Position numbers and translations under genes: made by a program
Part shown: positions 50,398 to 60,663 of the stretch, one piece after another
How positions within the stretch are numbered: the first letter of the stretch is position 1
Layout: each line of letters starts with the position of its first letter
Assembly (NCBI GenBank): GCA_018242425.1
Contig: JAFEBX010000009.1
Span: 186,001 to 250,000, forward strand
Reading direction: 5' to 3'
Source of the DNA: Pseudomonadota bacterium
GTDB lineage: Bacteria; Pseudomonadota; Gammaproteobacteria; Xanthomonadales; Xanthomonadaceae
Length of the DNA: 64,000 nt
Notes under the pieces: generated by a model
Database searches by the model: none
What the model was told of the DNA's origin: nothing
The model's input: the letters and a program-made list of their open reading frames with translations, nothing else

Positions 50398-52064
50398 CCG
50401 CGGCTGCGCGGCCACGCCGCCAGCAACGCCCACAGCCCACCTAGTCCGGCGATCCACGCCGACACCGGGATGCCGAGCAGGCGCGGGCCGCCTGCCGGCT
50501 CCAGCGCGTACAGCACCGCCGCGACGATCAGCAGGCCGGTGCCGAGGATCGCCGACACCACGCGCCGCTGCATGCCGTGGAGATCGTTGGAAAGCCGGCG
50601 CAGGTCTTCGGATTGCATGTGCAATTCGTGGCGGCCTTCGACCTGCTGCTTCAGCCACGCGTGCGCGAGCTCCGGCATTTCCGGTGCACGCGTCGCCAGC
50701 TCCGGCAACTGCCGGGCGAAGTTCTTGAGCAGGCGCTTCGGGCTGTAGCGTTCGCGCAGGATGCGTTCCAGCACCGGCCTGGCCACCGCCCAGATGTCGA
50801 TGTCGGGATCGAGCTGGCGGCCGACGCCTTCGATGTTGAGCAGCGTCTTCTGCAGCAGGATCAGCTGTGGTTGCAGCGTGAGTTCGTAGCGCTGGGCGAC
50901 GCGGAACAGTTTCGCCAGCACTTCGGCCAGCGAGATCTGCGACAGCGGGCGGGTGAAGTACGGTTCGCACACCGAACGCGCGGCGGCTTCCAGTTCGTCG
51001 ATGCGCAGGTGGCCGGGCATCCAGCCGGCGTCGACGTGCAATTCGGCGATGCGGCGATAATCGCGGTTGAAGATCGCCATGAAGTTTTCGGCGAGGTAAT
51101 ACTGATCCTCGCGCGAAAGCTGGCCCATGATGCCGAAGTCGAGCGCGATGAAGCGCGGATCGGCGCGACGCGCCGGATCAACGTCGACCCAGATGTTGCC
51201 GGCGTGGGCATCGGCATGGAAGAAGTTGTCGCGGAACACCTGCTGGTAGAACACGCGCACGCCTTTCGCCGCCAGCGCCTTGCGATCGATGCCGGCTGCG
51301 TCGAGCGCGGCGATGTCGTCGGACGGAATGCCGGTGACGCGCTCCATCGTCATCGCACGCGGACCGGTATGGCTCCAGATCGGTTCCGGCACGTAGAGAT
51401 CGTCGGAATCGAGCCAGTTGCGGCGCAGGACCGAGGCATTCGCGGCTTCGCGCTGCAGGTCGAGTTCGGCGGTGAGGGTGTTCTCGATCTCGGCGACGAT
51501 TTCGCGCGGACGGATCTTGTCGGCGCTCGGGTGCGTGCGCTCGACCACGCCGGCCAGCGATTTCAGCAGGGCGATGTCGTCACGGATTTCCGCATCGATA
51601 TCGGGACGCAATACTTTCACCACCACCTGGCGACCGTCATGCAGGGTGGCGGCGTGCACCTGGGCGATGCTCGCCGATGCCAGCGGCGCGACGTCGAAAT
51701 CGGCGAACAACGCGTCGATCGGCTGACCCAGCGACTGCTCGACGATCACGCGCGCGCGCTGGCCATCGAACGGCTTGACGCGATCCTGCAGCAGCGTGAG
51801 TTCTTCGGCGATGTCGATCGGGATCAGGTCGCGCCGGGTCGAGAGGATCTGGCCGAACTTGACGAAAATCGGCCCGAGCTCCTGCAAGGCGAGGCGCAGG
51901 CGCGCACCCCGCGGCAACGCCGCGATTTCCGCGGATGCGCCGGGCACGAAGGGGCGCGCCAGTTTCAGCCAACGCTCGGCCGCGGTGTCATCCAGCAGTG
52001 AATCGAGGCGATAGCGCAGCAGCACGCGCCCGATCCGCCATGCGCGTCCGATGCCGAAATTCAT
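50394..52064 (-). CDS. ubiB: Ubiquinone biosynthesis regulatory protein kinase-like UbiB
   Basis: A 556-residue atypical (ADCK) kinase/ATPase-like protein needed for ubiquinone hydroxylation steps. The N-terminal KxGQ motif is KFGQ (Lys69-Gln72) in [13 protein letters not shown]; the core has the Ala-rich nucleotide loop [19 protein letters not shown], and [14 protein letters not shown] with the metal-binding Asp in [10 protein letters not shown]. Two C-terminal transmembrane segments ([33 protein letters not shown]) anchor it. Overlaps ubiJ (ATGA) upstream and the pseudouridine synthase downstream. Confidence 0.96.
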   Translation of the reverse strand: MNFGIGRAWRIGRVLLRYRLDSLLDDTAAERWLKLARPFVPGASAEIAALPRGARLRLALQELGPIFVKFGQILSTRRDLIPIDIAEELTLLQDRVKPFDGQRARVIVEQSLGQPIDALFADFDVAPLASASIAQVHAATLHDGRQVVVKVLRPDIDAEIRDDIALLKSLAGVVERTHPSADKIRPREIVAEIENTLTAELDLQREAANASVLRRNWLDSDDLYVPEPIWSHTGPRAMTMERVTGIPSDDIAALDAAGIDRKALAAKGVRVFYQQVFRDNFFHADAHAGNIWVDVDPARRADPRFIALDFGIMGQLSREDQYYLAENFMAIFNRDYRRIAELHVDAGWMPGHLRIDELEAAARSVCEPYFTRPLSQISLAEVLAKLFRVAQRYELTLQPQLILLQKTLLNIEGVGRQLDPDIDIWAVARPVLERILRERYSPKRLLKNFARQLPELATRAPEMPELAHAWLKQQVEGRHELHMQSEDLRRLSNDLHGMQRRVVSAILGTGLLIVAAVLYALEPAGGPRLLGIPVSAWIAGLGGLWALLAAWPRSRG

Positions 52065-52714
52065 CGCGGCGCTCCGGAACCGGCACTCTGCAACCGACTG
52101 ACGCGCGCGGCGAGGCGTTCGCCGGCATCGCGCAATTTGTCGACATCGTCGTGGAAAGCTTCGAGCTCGGCCTGCCCGACCACGTCGCGCGACTCCTCGG
52201 TCACGTATTCGGCCGCCGATTTCGCCACATCCTGCGCGACGATGCGCGCACGCTTCAACGCGAAGGCGACACCATTGGCGATCTGGGTGCCGAATACGTC
52301 ACCAAACACCGCGGCGAACGGACGCCCCCAGTCGGGATCGAAACGCTCGGCCATCCGCTGCAGGCGACGCGCGACGTCGGCATCGCCTTCGATCCGCATC
52401 GCCCCCACCGGCGGCGCGGCATCGCGCTGGAACATCGGCAGGCGACCAAGCAATCCCGCCAGCGTGCTGCGCACCGAGAGGTCGGCGCGATCGGCGTCAG
52501 GCACCGGGCCGACACGCAGGCGATCTCCCTCCACCTTCAATTGCAGTGCCAGCGGTGGCGACTCCAGCGTCAACGCGACGGTGCGACCATCCAGCGCCGG
52601 CAACGCCGAGCGCGTGTCCTCGTCGAGCAACAGCGCGCGATTGAGCGCAGCCTCCAGCGCCTTGCCGGCGGGTACTTTCCAGTTGAACGGCAGATTGAAG
52701 GGCGCGTCGCTCAT
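52061..52714 (-). CDS. ubiJ: Ubiquinone biosynthesis accessory factor UbiJ
   Basis: A 217-residue lipid-carrier-like protein that helps the ubiquinone-hydroxylating complex. The N-terminal 100 or so residues look like the SCP2 fold ([20 protein letters not shown], then [18 protein letters not shown], with strands [15 protein letters not shown]); the C-terminus is a long charged helix. It overlaps ubiB by ATGA. In most proteobacteria the order is ubiE-ubiJ-ubiB; here ubiE is absent and oleD lies 34 bases upstream. Confidence 0.9.
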   Translation of the reverse strand: MSDAPFNLPFNWKVPAGKALEAALNRALLLDEDTRSALPALDGRTVALTLESPPLALQLKVEGDRLRVGPVPDADRADLSVRSTLAGLLGRLPMFQRDAAPPVGAMRIEGDADVARRLQRMAERFDPDWGRPFAAVFGDVFGTQIANGVAFALKRARIVAQDVAKSAAEYVTEESRDVVGQAELEAFHDDVDKLRDAGERLAARVSRLQSAGSGAPR

Positions 52715-52748
52715 GCCTGCATTGTAGTGGTGGCGCGGCGACCTCGCG

Positions 52749-53747
52749 TCACGCGGCGTGGCGCCAGTACGCCGCGACCCGTTCCAGTCCCTCGTCCATG
52801 CTGACGCGGGGCGTGTAGCCGAAATCACGAAAAGCCGGGATCATGCTGTACCAGTGCGGCGTGACCAGCTGTTCGGCGAGGAAGCGCGTCATCGGCGGCT
52901 CCCCGCGAAGACGCAACAAGGGCCACAACGCTTCCATCGTCGCGCCGACGCCATAGGCCAACGGGAACGGAACATGGCGATGCACTTCCGGCGCGCCGGC
53001 GGCACGCAACAGGTCGTTGACGATGCGCTCCATCGCGCGCGGCTCGCCGTTGCTGATGAAGTAGGCCTTTCCGGCACAAACCGCACCCGGTTGCAGGTGT
53101 TGGAACGCATCGAAATGCGCCTGCGCCGCGTTGTCGACATAGGTGGTGTCGACGAGATTGAGCCCGTTGCCGACCAGCGCGAGGCGTCCCGCGCGGGCGC
53201 GCTCGACCAGGCGAGGCAGCAGCTGGTTGTCGCCGACGCCCCAGATCAGGCGCGGGCGCAGGGCGACCGTCGCCAGGGTGACGCTGTTCGCCGCCAGCAC
53301 TTCGCGCTCGGCGATCAGCTTGGTGGCCGCGTAGGGCGCCTTCAGGTGTTCACCATAGGGCACGTCTTCCGCCGTTCCACCTTCCACCGGATGCGTGGCG
53401 CGATGGGTGACGCTCGGCGTCGAGGTGTAGACGAGCCGCGTGATGCCATGCGCACGACAGGCGGCGATCACGTTGCGCGTGCCGATCACGTTCGGTTGGA
53501 AATAGCTGTCGTAGCTGCCCCAGGCGCCGGCCTTGGCGGCGTTGTGGAAGATCGCTTCGCAGCCTTCCGCCGCCGTGAGCATCGCATCGGGATCGGCGAG
53601 ATCGCCACGCACCTGCTCGACCCCGAGCACGTCGAGTTCCGGATAGCGTCCGCGATTGAAACTGCGTACGCGATGGCCGCGCTCGACCAAGCCGCGGCAC
53701 AGTGCCTGTCCGAGGAAACCGCCGCCGCCGGTGACGAGGATATTCAT
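52749..53747 (-). CDS. oleD: 2-alkyl-3-oxoalkanoate reductase OleD
   Basis: A 332-residue NAD(P)-dependent short-chain reductase of the 3-beta-HSD group. The Rossmann motif TGGGGFLGQ and the catalytic pair Tyr139/Lys143 in [11 protein letters not shown] are present; the segment [20 protein letters not shown] is typical of OleD. It reduces the 2-alkyl-3-ketoacid made by OleA to a 2-alkyl-3-hydroxyacid. The ATG overlaps the oleC stop by ATGA (53744-53747), strongly linking the two genes. Confidence 0.93.
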   Translation of the reverse strand: MNILVTGGGGFLGQALCRGLVERGHRVRSFNRGRYPELDVLGVEQVRGDLADPDAMLTAAEGCEAIFHNAAKAGAWGSYDSYFQPNVIGTRNVIAACRAHGITRLVYTSTPSVTHRATHPVEGGTAEDVPYGEHLKAPYAATKLIAEREVLAANSVTLATVALRPRLIWGVGDNQLLPRLVERARAGRLALVGNGLNLVDTTYVDNAAQAHFDAFQHLQPGAVCAGKAYFISNGEPRAMERIVNDLLRAAGAPEVHRHVPFPLAYGVGATMEALWPLLRLRGEPPMTRFLAEQLVTPHWYSMIPAFRDFGYTPRVSMDEGLERVAAYWRHAA

Positions 53748-55399
53748 TGCGATCTGCTTCCTTCTGGCTTGCGCTGTGCGGCCCAGCGCGCCAGCGCTTC
53801 GCGACCGATCTTGGCGTTGTGGCGAATATCGACCGGGAACATCTGTGGATAGTGCAGGAAGCCATCGACCTTGGCGGTATGCACGCTGCCATCGGCGAGA
53901 TGGCGCAATTCCCCCGCGATGCGCGGCCACTGGTCGGCGGCGATGCCCTGCTTCAGCTCAACGCACAGCACCGGCTGCTGCCTTCCGGGTTCGCCGACAC
54001 CGACCAGCGCCGTGCGCGCAACATCCGGGTGGCGATTGAATACCGGCTCGATCTGTTCGGTGCACAGCGTGGTGAGTTCATCGACGACCACCCGCTGCGA
54101 CTTGCGTCCACAGAACCACAGCCGTCCTTCGCGATCGAAATAACCGAGATCGCCCATGCGGTGGACGACACGTTCGCTGCCATCGGCAAGGCATTCGCGG
54201 ATCTTCGCCAGCCGCGTCTGTGCGTCGCGGTTGTAATAACTGTCGGTCGCGCTCGGGCCGGCCACGGTGATCTCGCCGACGATGCCCTGCGCCACTTCGC
54301 GCACGTCGCTCCACTGCGCGATTTCACCATCGCTGATCGCGATGATGCGCACTTCGTTCGGCGCCACCGGACGACCGACGCAAGTACCGCTGCCGGCTTC
54401 GGTGCGCGCGCGCAACGTCAGCAATTCGCGGCCTTCGATGACGGCAACGGGCAGGCATTCGGTCGCGCCGTAGGGCGTCCAGAATTTCGCGCCATCGGGC
54501 AACAGTTCCAGCAATTTCGCCACCACATCCGGCGGCACCGGCGCGCCGGCACTGGTGGCGATGCGGATGCCCGGCAACGGCTCGCCATGTTCGGCCAGCA
54601 CGCGCATCAGCGCCGGAGAACCGAACAATTGCGTCACGCCGAAGCGCTGCATCGCGGCGTGCAACTTGCGCGGATTGGCACGCGCCGGGCGCGTCGGATC
54701 CATGTCGGGAATGATCGAGGTGAGACCGAGCGCGGGATCGAACAATGCGAACGGCGGGAAGGTCGGCAGGTCGACGCCGCCCGCCTCCATCCCGAACGCG
54801 CTGCGCAGCAATTCGATCTGCGCGCCGAAATGACGGCCGCGATAGACCACGCCCTTCGGGACTCCGGTCGATCCACTGGTGAACAGGATCGCCGCCATCG
54901 CTTCGGGATCGTTTTCGCCGAAAGTTTGCGGATGCGCGACGCCATCGCGTTCGACTTCTGCCAGCGTCGCGTTCGCGAGCAGCGCGCGCGACCCGGTCGT
55001 GATCGCAACCTGCGCCGATCGCGCCCAGCCCAGCAACTTGCGCGCGAACATCGCCAGCGGAATGCCGATGAAGGCCTGCGGCCGCGCTTCATCCAGGCAT
55101 TGCCGCAATGCTTTCTTCGAGATGCCGGGATCGACCAGCACCGGCACCGCACCGGAACGGAACAGCGCGAACATCAGCAGGAAGAATTCCGGCGTCGGCC
55201 GCACCATCACCACCGTGCGCGATCCGGCGACGATCCCGCGGCGCGCCAATCCCGAGGCGATCGCGCGACTGCGCGCATCGAGTTCGCCATAGGTCAACGC
55301 GATGGCGTAATCGCCACGCGGACCGGGGCAGCGCATCGCCACCGTATCCGGGCGTTCGCGGGCCATGCGTTCGAGCGTGGAAGTCAGCGCGGCGGTCAT
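53744..55399 (-). CDS. oleC: Olefin beta-lactone synthetase OleC
   Basis: A 551-residue ANL-superfamily enzyme. It activates the 2-alkyl-3-hydroxyacid with ATP and closes it into a beta-lactone. The P-loop [17 protein letters not shown], the [13 protein letters not shown] acyl-binding motif, [20 protein letters not shown], and the C-terminal [12 protein letters not shown] are seen. The start ATG at 55399 is the family start ([20 protein letters not shown]); a longer frame from 55651 runs over the plus-strand cysteine-cluster gene. It overlaps oleD. Confidence 0.94.
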   Translation of the reverse strand: MTAALTSTLERMARERPDTVAMRCPGPRGDYAIALTYGELDARSRAIASGLARRGIVAGSRTVVMVRPTPEFFLLMFALFRSGAVPVLVDPGISKKALRQCLDEARPQAFIGIPLAMFARKLLGWARSAQVAITTGSRALLANATLAEVERDGVAHPQTFGENDPEAMAAILFTSGSTGVPKGVVYRGRHFGAQIELLRSAFGMEAGGVDLPTFPPFALFDPALGLTSIIPDMDPTRPARANPRKLHAAMQRFGVTQLFGSPALMRVLAEHGEPLPGIRIATSAGAPVPPDVVAKLLELLPDGAKFWTPYGATECLPVAVIEGRELLTLRARTEAGSGTCVGRPVAPNEVRIIAISDGEIAQWSDVREVAQGIVGEITVAGPSATDSYYNRDAQTRLAKIRECLADGSERVVHRMGDLGYFDREGRLWFCGRKSQRVVVDELTTLCTEQIEPVFNRHPDVARTALVGVGEPGRQQPVLCVELKQGIAADQWPRIAGELRHLADGSVHTAKVDGFLHYPQMFPVDIRHNAKIGREALARWAAQRKPEGSRSQ

Positions 55400-55463
55400 T
55401 TCGCTATTGTCGCCGGTTTCCACCGAACATTTCTGCCGCACAATCCTGTCGCACAATGACAAC

Positions 55464-55826
55464 ATGCCGTCCCGCGATTCCATCCATCCCTGCATGAGTT
55501 GCGGCGCCTGCTGCGCAGCGTTCCGCGTCGCCTTCCACTGGAGCGAGGCCGACGATGCCCCTGGCGGCACCGTCCCGGTCGGACTCACGCAATCCCTGCG
55601 CAGCCACGAACGTGCGATGCGCGGCACCGACAGCACCCAGCCACACTGCATCGCCCTGCGCGGAACGGTCGGCGAAGCCTGCGCATGCTCGATCTACGCG
55701 CTGCGGCCAAGTCCGTGTCGTGCGGTGCAGGCCTCGTGGGAGCACGGCGCTGCCGATCCGCATTGCGATCGCGCACGGACGCGTTACGGACTGCCCTTGC
55801 TGACGCCGGCGGACTGGAACGCCTAA
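55464..55826 (+). CDS. YkgJ-type cysteine-cluster protein
   Basis: A 120-residue protein with the N-terminal cysteine cluster HPCMSCGACCAAFRV, then a segment CALRG-like run with further Cys (ACACSIYALRPSPCR), typical of the YkgJ/UPF0153 family, which is thought to bind zinc or an iron-sulfur cluster. It is the only plus-strand gene inside the ole run, placed between oleC and oleB. Its stop overlaps the oleB stop by four bases (CTAA). Function unknown; the association with olefin synthesis may be accidental. Confidence 0.87.
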   Translation: MPSRDSIHPCMSCGACCAAFRVAFHWSEADDAPGGTVPVGLTQSLRSHERAMRGTDSTQPHCIALRGTVGEACACSIYALRPSPCRAVQASWEHGAADPHCDRARTRYGLPLLTPADWNA

Positions 55827-56758
55827 AGCGGATTTGCGTCCAGGAACGTGCGGATCATCGGCACCAGCTGCTCGTGCAGGTCCTCCAGCACGTAATGACC
55901 GGCATCCCGGTACGGATGCACTTCGGCAGCGGGCAGCGCCGCACGGAACCCGTCAAGGAAGTGGCGATCGAACACGAAGTCGCGCAACCCCCAGGCGATG
56001 AAGACCGGACGATCGGCATACGCCGGCAACTGCGCCGCCGCCGCCTGCAGCAGCGGCCACGCACGATCGCCTTCGCCGAGCGGGATGTCCTGCATGAAGC
56101 GCAGCGTCGAGATCGCGCTGGTCCAGCCGTCGTACACGCCGGAATATGCCTGTATGACGTCCTGCGGCAGGGTGCGCACCGTGCCGTACAGCGCCGCGCC
56201 GCGCGCGAACAGGTTGAAGCGCCGAATCGCCCAACCGCCGATTTTCGAATCGCGACCGAGCGCCAATCGCTTCGGGAAACGCTTTGCCGCCGGCAACGGG
56301 AAGGCCGCGGTATTGGTGATGACGAGGCGGCGCACCCGCGACGGATCGCGCAGCGCCCAGCCGAAACCGATCATGCCGCCCCAGTCGTGCACGGCCAGCG
56401 TCACCGGCCCGGTGATGCCGAGGTGCGCCAGCAACGCATCGAGGTCGTCGACGCGCGACTGCAGCGTGTAGTCATAGCGCGGCGATGCATTCGTCGCATC
56501 GTCCGGCTTGTCGGACAGGCCCATGCCGACGTGGTCGGGCACGATGCAGCGATAGCGGTCGCGCAGCCCCGCCACCAGGTGGCGCCAGTAATAACTCCAC
56601 GACGGATTGCCGTGCAGCATCACGATCACTTCGCCGTCGCGCGGACCTTCGTCGAGATACGACATCGCGATGCCCGGCCGCACATCGAAGCGCTGCGGGG
56701 CGAAGGGATAATCGGGAAAGGTCTGCTGCATGGCGACCAAAGTTGCCGCGCGGCTCAT
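55823..56758 (-). CDS. oleB: OleB: beta-lactone decarboxylase, haloalkane-dehalogenase fold
   Basis: A 311-residue alpha/beta hydrolase. The nucleophile is Asp125 in [12 protein letters not shown], as in haloalkane dehalogenases, not Ser; the oxyanion segment is [15 protein letters not shown] and the catalytic His is in [11 protein letters not shown]. OleB opens and decarboxylates the beta-lactone made by OleC to give a cis-olefin. An internal ATG nine codons later is possible, but the ATG at 56758 overlaps the YjdM stop and is preferred. Its stop overlaps the converging cysteine-cluster gene. Confidence 0.92.
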   Translation of the reverse strand: MSRAATLVAMQQTFPDYPFAPQRFDVRPGIAMSYLDEGPRDGEVIVMLHGNPSWSYYWRHLVAGLRDRYRCIVPDHVGMGLSDKPDDATNASPRYDYTLQSRVDDLDALLAHLGITGPVTLAVHDWGGMIGFGWALRDPSRVRRLVITNTAAFPLPAAKRFPKRLALGRDSKIGGWAIRRFNLFARGAALYGTVRTLPQDVIQAYSGVYDGWTSAISTLRFMQDIPLGEGDRAWPLLQAAAAQLPAYADRPVFIAWGLRDFVFDRHFLDGFRAALPAAEVHPYRDAGHYVLEDLHEQLVPMIRTFLDANPL

Positions 56759-57102
56759 GCCTTCTTCACGAACTCCGACTTCAGGCGCATCGCGCCGAAG
56801 CCGTCGATCCTGCAGTCGATGTTGTGGCCGTCGGCGCCATCGACCAGGCGGATGCCCTTGATGCGGGTGCCGACCTTCAGCGAATTCGACGCGCCCTTGA
56901 CCTTGAGGTCCTTGACCACGGTGACGCTGTCGCCATCGGCCAGCAGGTTGCCGACCGCGTCGCGCACTTCGAGCGTCTCTTCAGCGACAGCCTCGCCCTG
57001 CCTCCACTCGTGGCCGCATTCGGGGCAGATCAACATCTCGCCATCTGCGTAGGTGTATGCCGAGGCGCATTGCGGGCACGCCGGCAGGGCGGAATCGCTC
57101 AT
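56755..57102 (-). CDS. yjdM: Zinc-ribbon protein YjdM (PhnA family)
   Basis: A 115-residue protein with an N-terminal zinc ribbon ([20 protein letters not shown], then PECGHEW) and an SH3-like C-terminal domain ([20 protein letters not shown] and [20 protein letters not shown]). It is of the YjdM/PhnA family, long mis-called a phosphonate protein; function unknown. It sits between oleA and oleB, eight bases after oleA's stop and overlapping oleB by four bases, so it is cotranscribed with the olefin genes. A role in the pathway is not known. Confidence 0.94.
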   Translation of the reverse strand: MSDSALPACPQCASAYTYADGEMLICPECGHEWRQGEAVAEETLEVRDAVGNLLADGDSVTVVKDLKVKGASNSLKVGTRIKGIRLVDGADGHNIDCRIDGFGAMRLKSEFVKKA

Positions 57103-57109
57103 CGCGAAC

Positions 57110-58126
57110 TCACCACTCCACTTCGGCCATGGTGCAGTTCAGGCCGGAACCGATGCCGAGCAGCGCGATGCGATCGCCCTTCTTCAAGCGGCCGAGTTCC
57201 TTGAGCTTGCTCAGCACGATCGGCACCGACGCCGGGCCGATGTTGCCGTGGTCATTGAAGATCGTCATGACCTTCTGCGGGTCGATGCCGAAGGCCTTGA
57301 TGAAGGCCTGCGTGTGCGGGCGGCTGACCTGGTGGATCACGAACTGATCGAGCTCGTCCACGGCCCAGCCCAGCGCGATCTTGGCAGCGCTGAAGGTCTT
57401 GTTGGCCAGCTTCATGCCCTCGATCAGCAGCATGCGGGTATCGGTGACCATGCGGTCGAGGTTGCCGCGGCACAACTTGTTCCACTCGGTCGCGGAACGG
57501 GTGACGCCGCCCTTGTAACGCGGCGCATCCGGTGCCAGCGCGCTGCGCGCCATCACCATCGCCACCGCACCGCAGCCCAGGGTGAGCGCGGCGAGTTCAT
57601 CGCGGAACTGTTCCTGGGTGATGTCGGGCGCGTTCATGCGCTCGATGGTCTTTTCATAGACGAGGTTGGCGGTTTCGCCATCCACCACCAGCGCGTAGTC
57701 GATCTCGTCACGCTCGATCATGCGCGCGGCGATGTCCATGCCGTTGATGAAGGCGAGGCAGGCGTTGGCGACGTCGAAGGTCTGGCAATTCTCGGACACG
57801 CCGAGGTTGCCGCAGACGATGCTCGCGGTCGACGGTTCCAGGTAATCGCGGCTGACCGAAGTGTTGACCAGCAGCCCGACCTGATCGGCGGAGATTCCGG
57901 CATCGATCAATGCCTTGCGTGCGGCCAGGGTCGCAGCGTCGGAAGCCTGCATGTCGGCGTCCCACAGACGGCGCGAATTCACGCCGGCGATGTCGTTGAG
58001 GACGTCGGTCTTGATGCCCAGGCGATCCAGCACCGGCTGAAGGCGGCTGTTGATCTCGTCGGACGTCAGTGTGTGCGGCGCATCGATGTGGGCAAGCCCG
58101 GCGATGGCGACATTCTTGAACAGCAT
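57110..58126 (-). CDS. oleA: OleA: acyl-CoA head-to-head condensing thiolase
   Basis: A 338-residue thiolase-superfamily enzyme that joins two fatty acyl-CoAs to a 2-alkyl-3-ketoacid, the first step of long-chain olefin synthesis. The catalytic Cys123 is in [13 protein letters not shown]; His is in [12 protein letters not shown]; Asn in [12 protein letters not shown]. Glu97 of [11 protein letters not shown] sits 26 residues before the Cys, as the base Glu117 does before Cys143 in the numbering of the Xanthomonas enzyme's structure. The first gene of the ole run; the upstream gap of 91 bases presumably holds its promoter. Confidence 0.96.
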   Translation of the reverse strand: MLFKNVAIAGLAHIDAPHTLTSDEINSRLQPVLDRLGIKTDVLNDIAGVNSRRLWDADMQASDAATLAARKALIDAGISADQVGLLVNTSVSRDYLEPSTASIVCGNLGVSENCQTFDVANACLAFINGMDIAARMIERDEIDYALVVDGETANLVYEKTIERMNAPDITQEQFRDELAALTLGCGAVAMVMARSALAPDAPRYKGGVTRSATEWNKLCRGNLDRMVTDTRMLLIEGMKLANKTFSAAKIALGWAVDELDQFVIHQVSRPHTQAFIKAFGIDPQKVMTIFNDHGNIGPASVPIVLSKLKELGRLKKGDRIALLGIGSGLNCTMAEVEW

Positions 58127-58217
58127 GGGAGCGAAACCTGAACAGGACCAAGCCGAATAGAATACCGCGTTTTCAGGCCTTCCCGGGCGAATGGCCCCTG
58201 CCGTTCAGCGCCGATCC

Positions 58218-58535
58218 TCAGCGGGCGCAGCGCCAGGCTTCGAAACTCTGGCGACCATCGGCGCTGGGCGCCTCCCGCGGACTGACGGTATTGGCGCCGA
58301 TCTTGGCGGCCTCCTGCCGGGCCAGGGTCTCCAGCTCATCCTTCACCCGCAACTGGTTGCGCTTGACCATGGCGAAGCCACTGGTCGCCGAAACCTCCAC
58401 CCGGCCAGCCGGAGTACAGCCGCTGGGCGGGGTCGCAACCACCTGGACGCGCTCGGCTTCCGGCGTCATCGGGGCGAGTGAACAGCCGGCCAGGACCAGG
58501 GCGGCGGCGATCGAAGTCAGGACGTATCGAAGCAT
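58218..58535 (-). CDS. DUF4156 lipoprotein
   Basis: A 105-residue lipoprotein with lipobox LVLAGC (Cys18) and the DUF4156 pattern VSATSGFAMVKRNQLRVKDE followed by LARQEAAKIGANTVSP. The family is of unknown function and occurs mainly in gammaproteobacteria. It is flanked by oleA downstream and by the Lrp-type regulator gene upstream (52-base gap), and does not show a link to either. Confidence 0.88.
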   Translation of the reverse strand: MLRYVLTSIAAALVLAGCSLAPMTPEAERVQVVATPPSGCTPAGRVEVSATSGFAMVKRNQLRVKDELETLARQEAAKIGANTVSPREAPSADGRQSFEAWRCAR

Positions 58536-58587
58536 GGCTCGAGTCTAGCCCACGGGCGACGACACCAGCCCAACCGTTGCACAACGC

Positions 58588-59061
58588 CTACAGCGGCAAC
58601 GCCGTGGTCTTCTTCACCGTGCGCAACGTCAGCGTGGATTGCACGCGCACCACCCCGGGCAGCTGGGTGAGGATCTCGGTGTGGATGCGCTCGAAATCGG
58701 CCGAATCCGCATACGCCACCCGCACCATGTAGTCGGCGGTGCCGGCGAGCAGGCAGCACTCGGTGACCTCCGGATGCCGGTGGATCGCCGCCTCGAAGGC
58801 ATCGAGCGCGGCGCGCCCCTGTTGGTCCAGCGTGACCAGCACGAAGGCCGTGCCGGGCAAGCCCGCCGCCTTCTCGTCCAGCAGCATGACGTAGCGCGCG
58901 ATCAACCCGGATTCCTCCAGCAACTTGACCCTGCGCAGGCAGGCCGAAGGCGACAGGTTGATCTTCTGGGCGAGCTCGAGATTGGTCAGGCGCCCATCCT
59001 CCTGCAGCAGGCGCAGAATGGCGCGATCGCGGTCGTCGATGGCGGGCTCGATTATTCGCAT
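58588..59061 (-). CDS. Lrp/AsnC family regulator (ald-linked)
   Basis: A 157-residue regulator. The N-terminal helix-turn-helix is DRAILRLLQEDGRLTNLELA, then KINLSPSACLRRVKLLEES, and the C-terminal RAM (ligand-binding) domain includes GTADYMVRVAYADSADFERI. It is divergent from alanine dehydrogenase, the standard arrangement for Lrp-type activators of ald that respond to alanine. It is likely to bind the AT-rich divergent gap. Confidence 0.94.
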   Translation of the reverse strand: MRIIEPAIDDRDRAILRLLQEDGRLTNLELAQKINLSPSACLRRVKLLEESGLIARYVMLLDEKAAGLPGTAFVLVTLDQQGRAALDAFEAAIHRHPEVTECCLLAGTADYMVRVAYADSADFERIHTEILTQLPGVVRVQSTLTLRTVKKTTALPL

Positions 59062-59211
59062 CTCGTGCGACCAACTGTCTAATTAATGGCGAACAATGCG
59101 ACAAACCCGCCGCCTGATCAACAATTTTCGCGCCAAAATGCGTATTCCTTCACCCATACTGCCCCTCCTTACCCGTCGGCGCGCCGACATCCACCATGGA
59201 GCAACCCAGTC
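59062..59211. promoter_or_regulatory. Divergent control region of lrp and ald
   Basis: This 150-base gap holds an AT-rich stretch (about 59074-59145, including CTAATTAATG and CAACAATTTT) that contrasts with the GC-rich surroundings, as expected for Lrp sites and promoters. The only firm element is the ald Shine-Dalgarno GGAG around 59198-59201. Individual Lrp boxes cannot be fixed by eye. Confidence 0.45.
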
Positions 59212-60330
59212 ATGCGTATCGGCGTCCCCAAGGAAATCAAGGTCCACGAATACCGCGTCGGCCTCATTCCGTCCTCCGTGCACGAACTGGTGCACCACGG
59301 CCATGAAGTGCTGGTGGAGAAGGGCGCGGGCCTCGGCGCCGGCCTGACCGACGCCGACTACATCGCCGCCGGCGGCAAGATCATCGACACCGCCGACGAA
59401 ATCTTCGCCAACGCCGACATGATCGTGAAGGTGAAGGAACCGCAGGCCGTGGAGCGCAAGAAGCTGCGCCCGGGCCAGATCCTCTTCACCTACCTGCACC
59501 TGGCCCCCGACGCACCGCAGACCCAGGACTTGATCGATTCGGGCGCGGTCTGCATCGCCTATGAAACCGTCACTGCAAACAATGGTTCGCTGCCGCTGCT
59601 GACGCCGATGTCGGAAGTCGCCGGTCGCCTCGCCCCGCAGGTGGGCGCGCATTCGCTGGAGAAGGCCCAGGGTGGCCGCGGCGTGCTGCTCGGCGGCGTG
59701 CCGGGCGTTCCGGCTGCGGAAGTCGTGATCCTCGGTGGCGGCGTCTCGGGCACGCATGCCGCGACGATCGCGGTCGGCATGGGCGCCAAGGTCACCGTGG
59801 TCGATCGTTCGGCCGATGCCCTCAAGCGCTTGGCCGCGCAGTTCGGAACGTCGATCTCCACCGTGTTCTCGACCCGCGCCGCGATCGAGGAGCTGGTGCG
59901 TCGCGCCGACCTGCTGATCGGCACCGTGCTGGTCCCGGGTGCTGCCGCACCGAAGCTGGTCACCAAGGAAATGGTCAAGACGATGAAGCCGGGCGCGGTG
60001 ATCGTCGACGTCGCCATCGACCAGGGCGGCTGCGTGGAAACCTCGCACGCCACCACCCACGCCGACCCCACCTATGTCGTCGATGGCGTCGTGCACTACT
60101 GCGTGGCCAACATGCCCGGCGCAGTCGCGCGCACCTCGACCTTCGCGCTCAACAGCGTCACCCTGCCCTTCACCCTGGCGCTGGCCAACAACGGCTGGAA
60201 GAAGGCGCTGACCCAGGACGTGCACCTGCGCAACGGCCTGAACGTGTGCGAAGGCAAGATCACCTGCGAACCGGTGGCCGAAGCGCACAACCTGCCGTAC
60301 GTGCCGGCGGAACAGCTGATCGGCGCCTGA
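59212..60330 (+). CDS. ald: Alanine dehydrogenase
   Basis: A 372-residue NAD-dependent enzyme interconverting L-alanine and pyruvate plus ammonia. It starts MRIGVPKEIKVHEYRVGLIP; the catalytic Lys is in VKVKEPQ and the His in LFTYLHLAPD; the NAD-binding motif is LGGGVSGTHAA. Full length. The frame is open upstream to 59086, but the conserved protein starts at ATG 59212, which has GGAG upstream. It converges with the large M16 gene across repeat copy B. Confidence 0.97.
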   Translation: MRIGVPKEIKVHEYRVGLIPSSVHELVHHGHEVLVEKGAGLGAGLTDADYIAAGGKIIDTADEIFANADMIVKVKEPQAVERKKLRPGQILFTYLHLAPDAPQTQDLIDSGAVCIAYETVTANNGSLPLLTPMSEVAGRLAPQVGAHSLEKAQGGRGVLLGGVPGVPAAEVVILGGGVSGTHAATIAVGMGAKVTVVDRSADALKRLAAQFGTSISTVFSTRAAIEELVRRADLLIGTVLVPGAAAPKLVTKEMVKTMKPGAVIVDVAIDQGGCVETSHATTHADPTYVVDGVVHYCVANMPGAVARTSTFALNSVTLPFTLALANNGWKKALTQDVHLRNGLNVCEGKITCEPVAEAHNLPYVPAEQLIGA

Positions 60331-60340
60331 GGGCGCCATC

Positions 60341-60632
60341 GCACGCGCTGTCTCAGCAGGTGGCCAGTCCGGCGCGCGGGACGCCGTGAATACATCCATG
60401 TAGGCTCGTGCGCGTCATCCATGACGCGCAACGCCCGGTTACCGGACCGGCCACCCACTGAGCGCGCGTGTTGTGGCTTTGCGGAGACTTGAAAGCCACC
60501 ACCGGCGGCGCCGTGCGGTTCGTCCGCTGTGGCCGACCATGCGAGGCATGGATGCCGAGCCGAGCCTCCATGGACGGATTCACGGCGTGTCGGCCGTAGC
60601 GGATAACCGCTAGAGGCGCAAAGCCGGGCGAT
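60341..60632 (+). repeat. Composite multi-hairpin intergenic repeat, copy B
   Basis: This fills most of the 333-base gap between convergent ald and M16 genes. It aligns along its length with the reverse complement of copy A at 41937-42233, from GCACGCGCTG at the start to GCCGGGCGAT at the end. The first unit has TACATCCATGTA (60391-60402) and the hairpin TGCGCGTCAT (60409-60418), CC, ATGACGCGCA (60421-60430). The inverted second unit has GGCAT-GG-ATGCC (60545-60556). The spacer includes CTTGAAAGC and CCGGCGGCGCC in common with copy A. Frames such as MDVFTASRAP come from it and are not genes. Confidence 0.85.
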
Positions 60633-60663
60633 GCTTTTCCAGGCCCGCCCGGCCAACGCGCGC

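Noticed and set aside
56755-57102. Phosphonoacetate hydrolase (phnA)
   Set aside because: The zinc-ribbon YjdM family was historically named PhnA but has no phosphonate-degrading catalytic residues; no phn genes are nearby.
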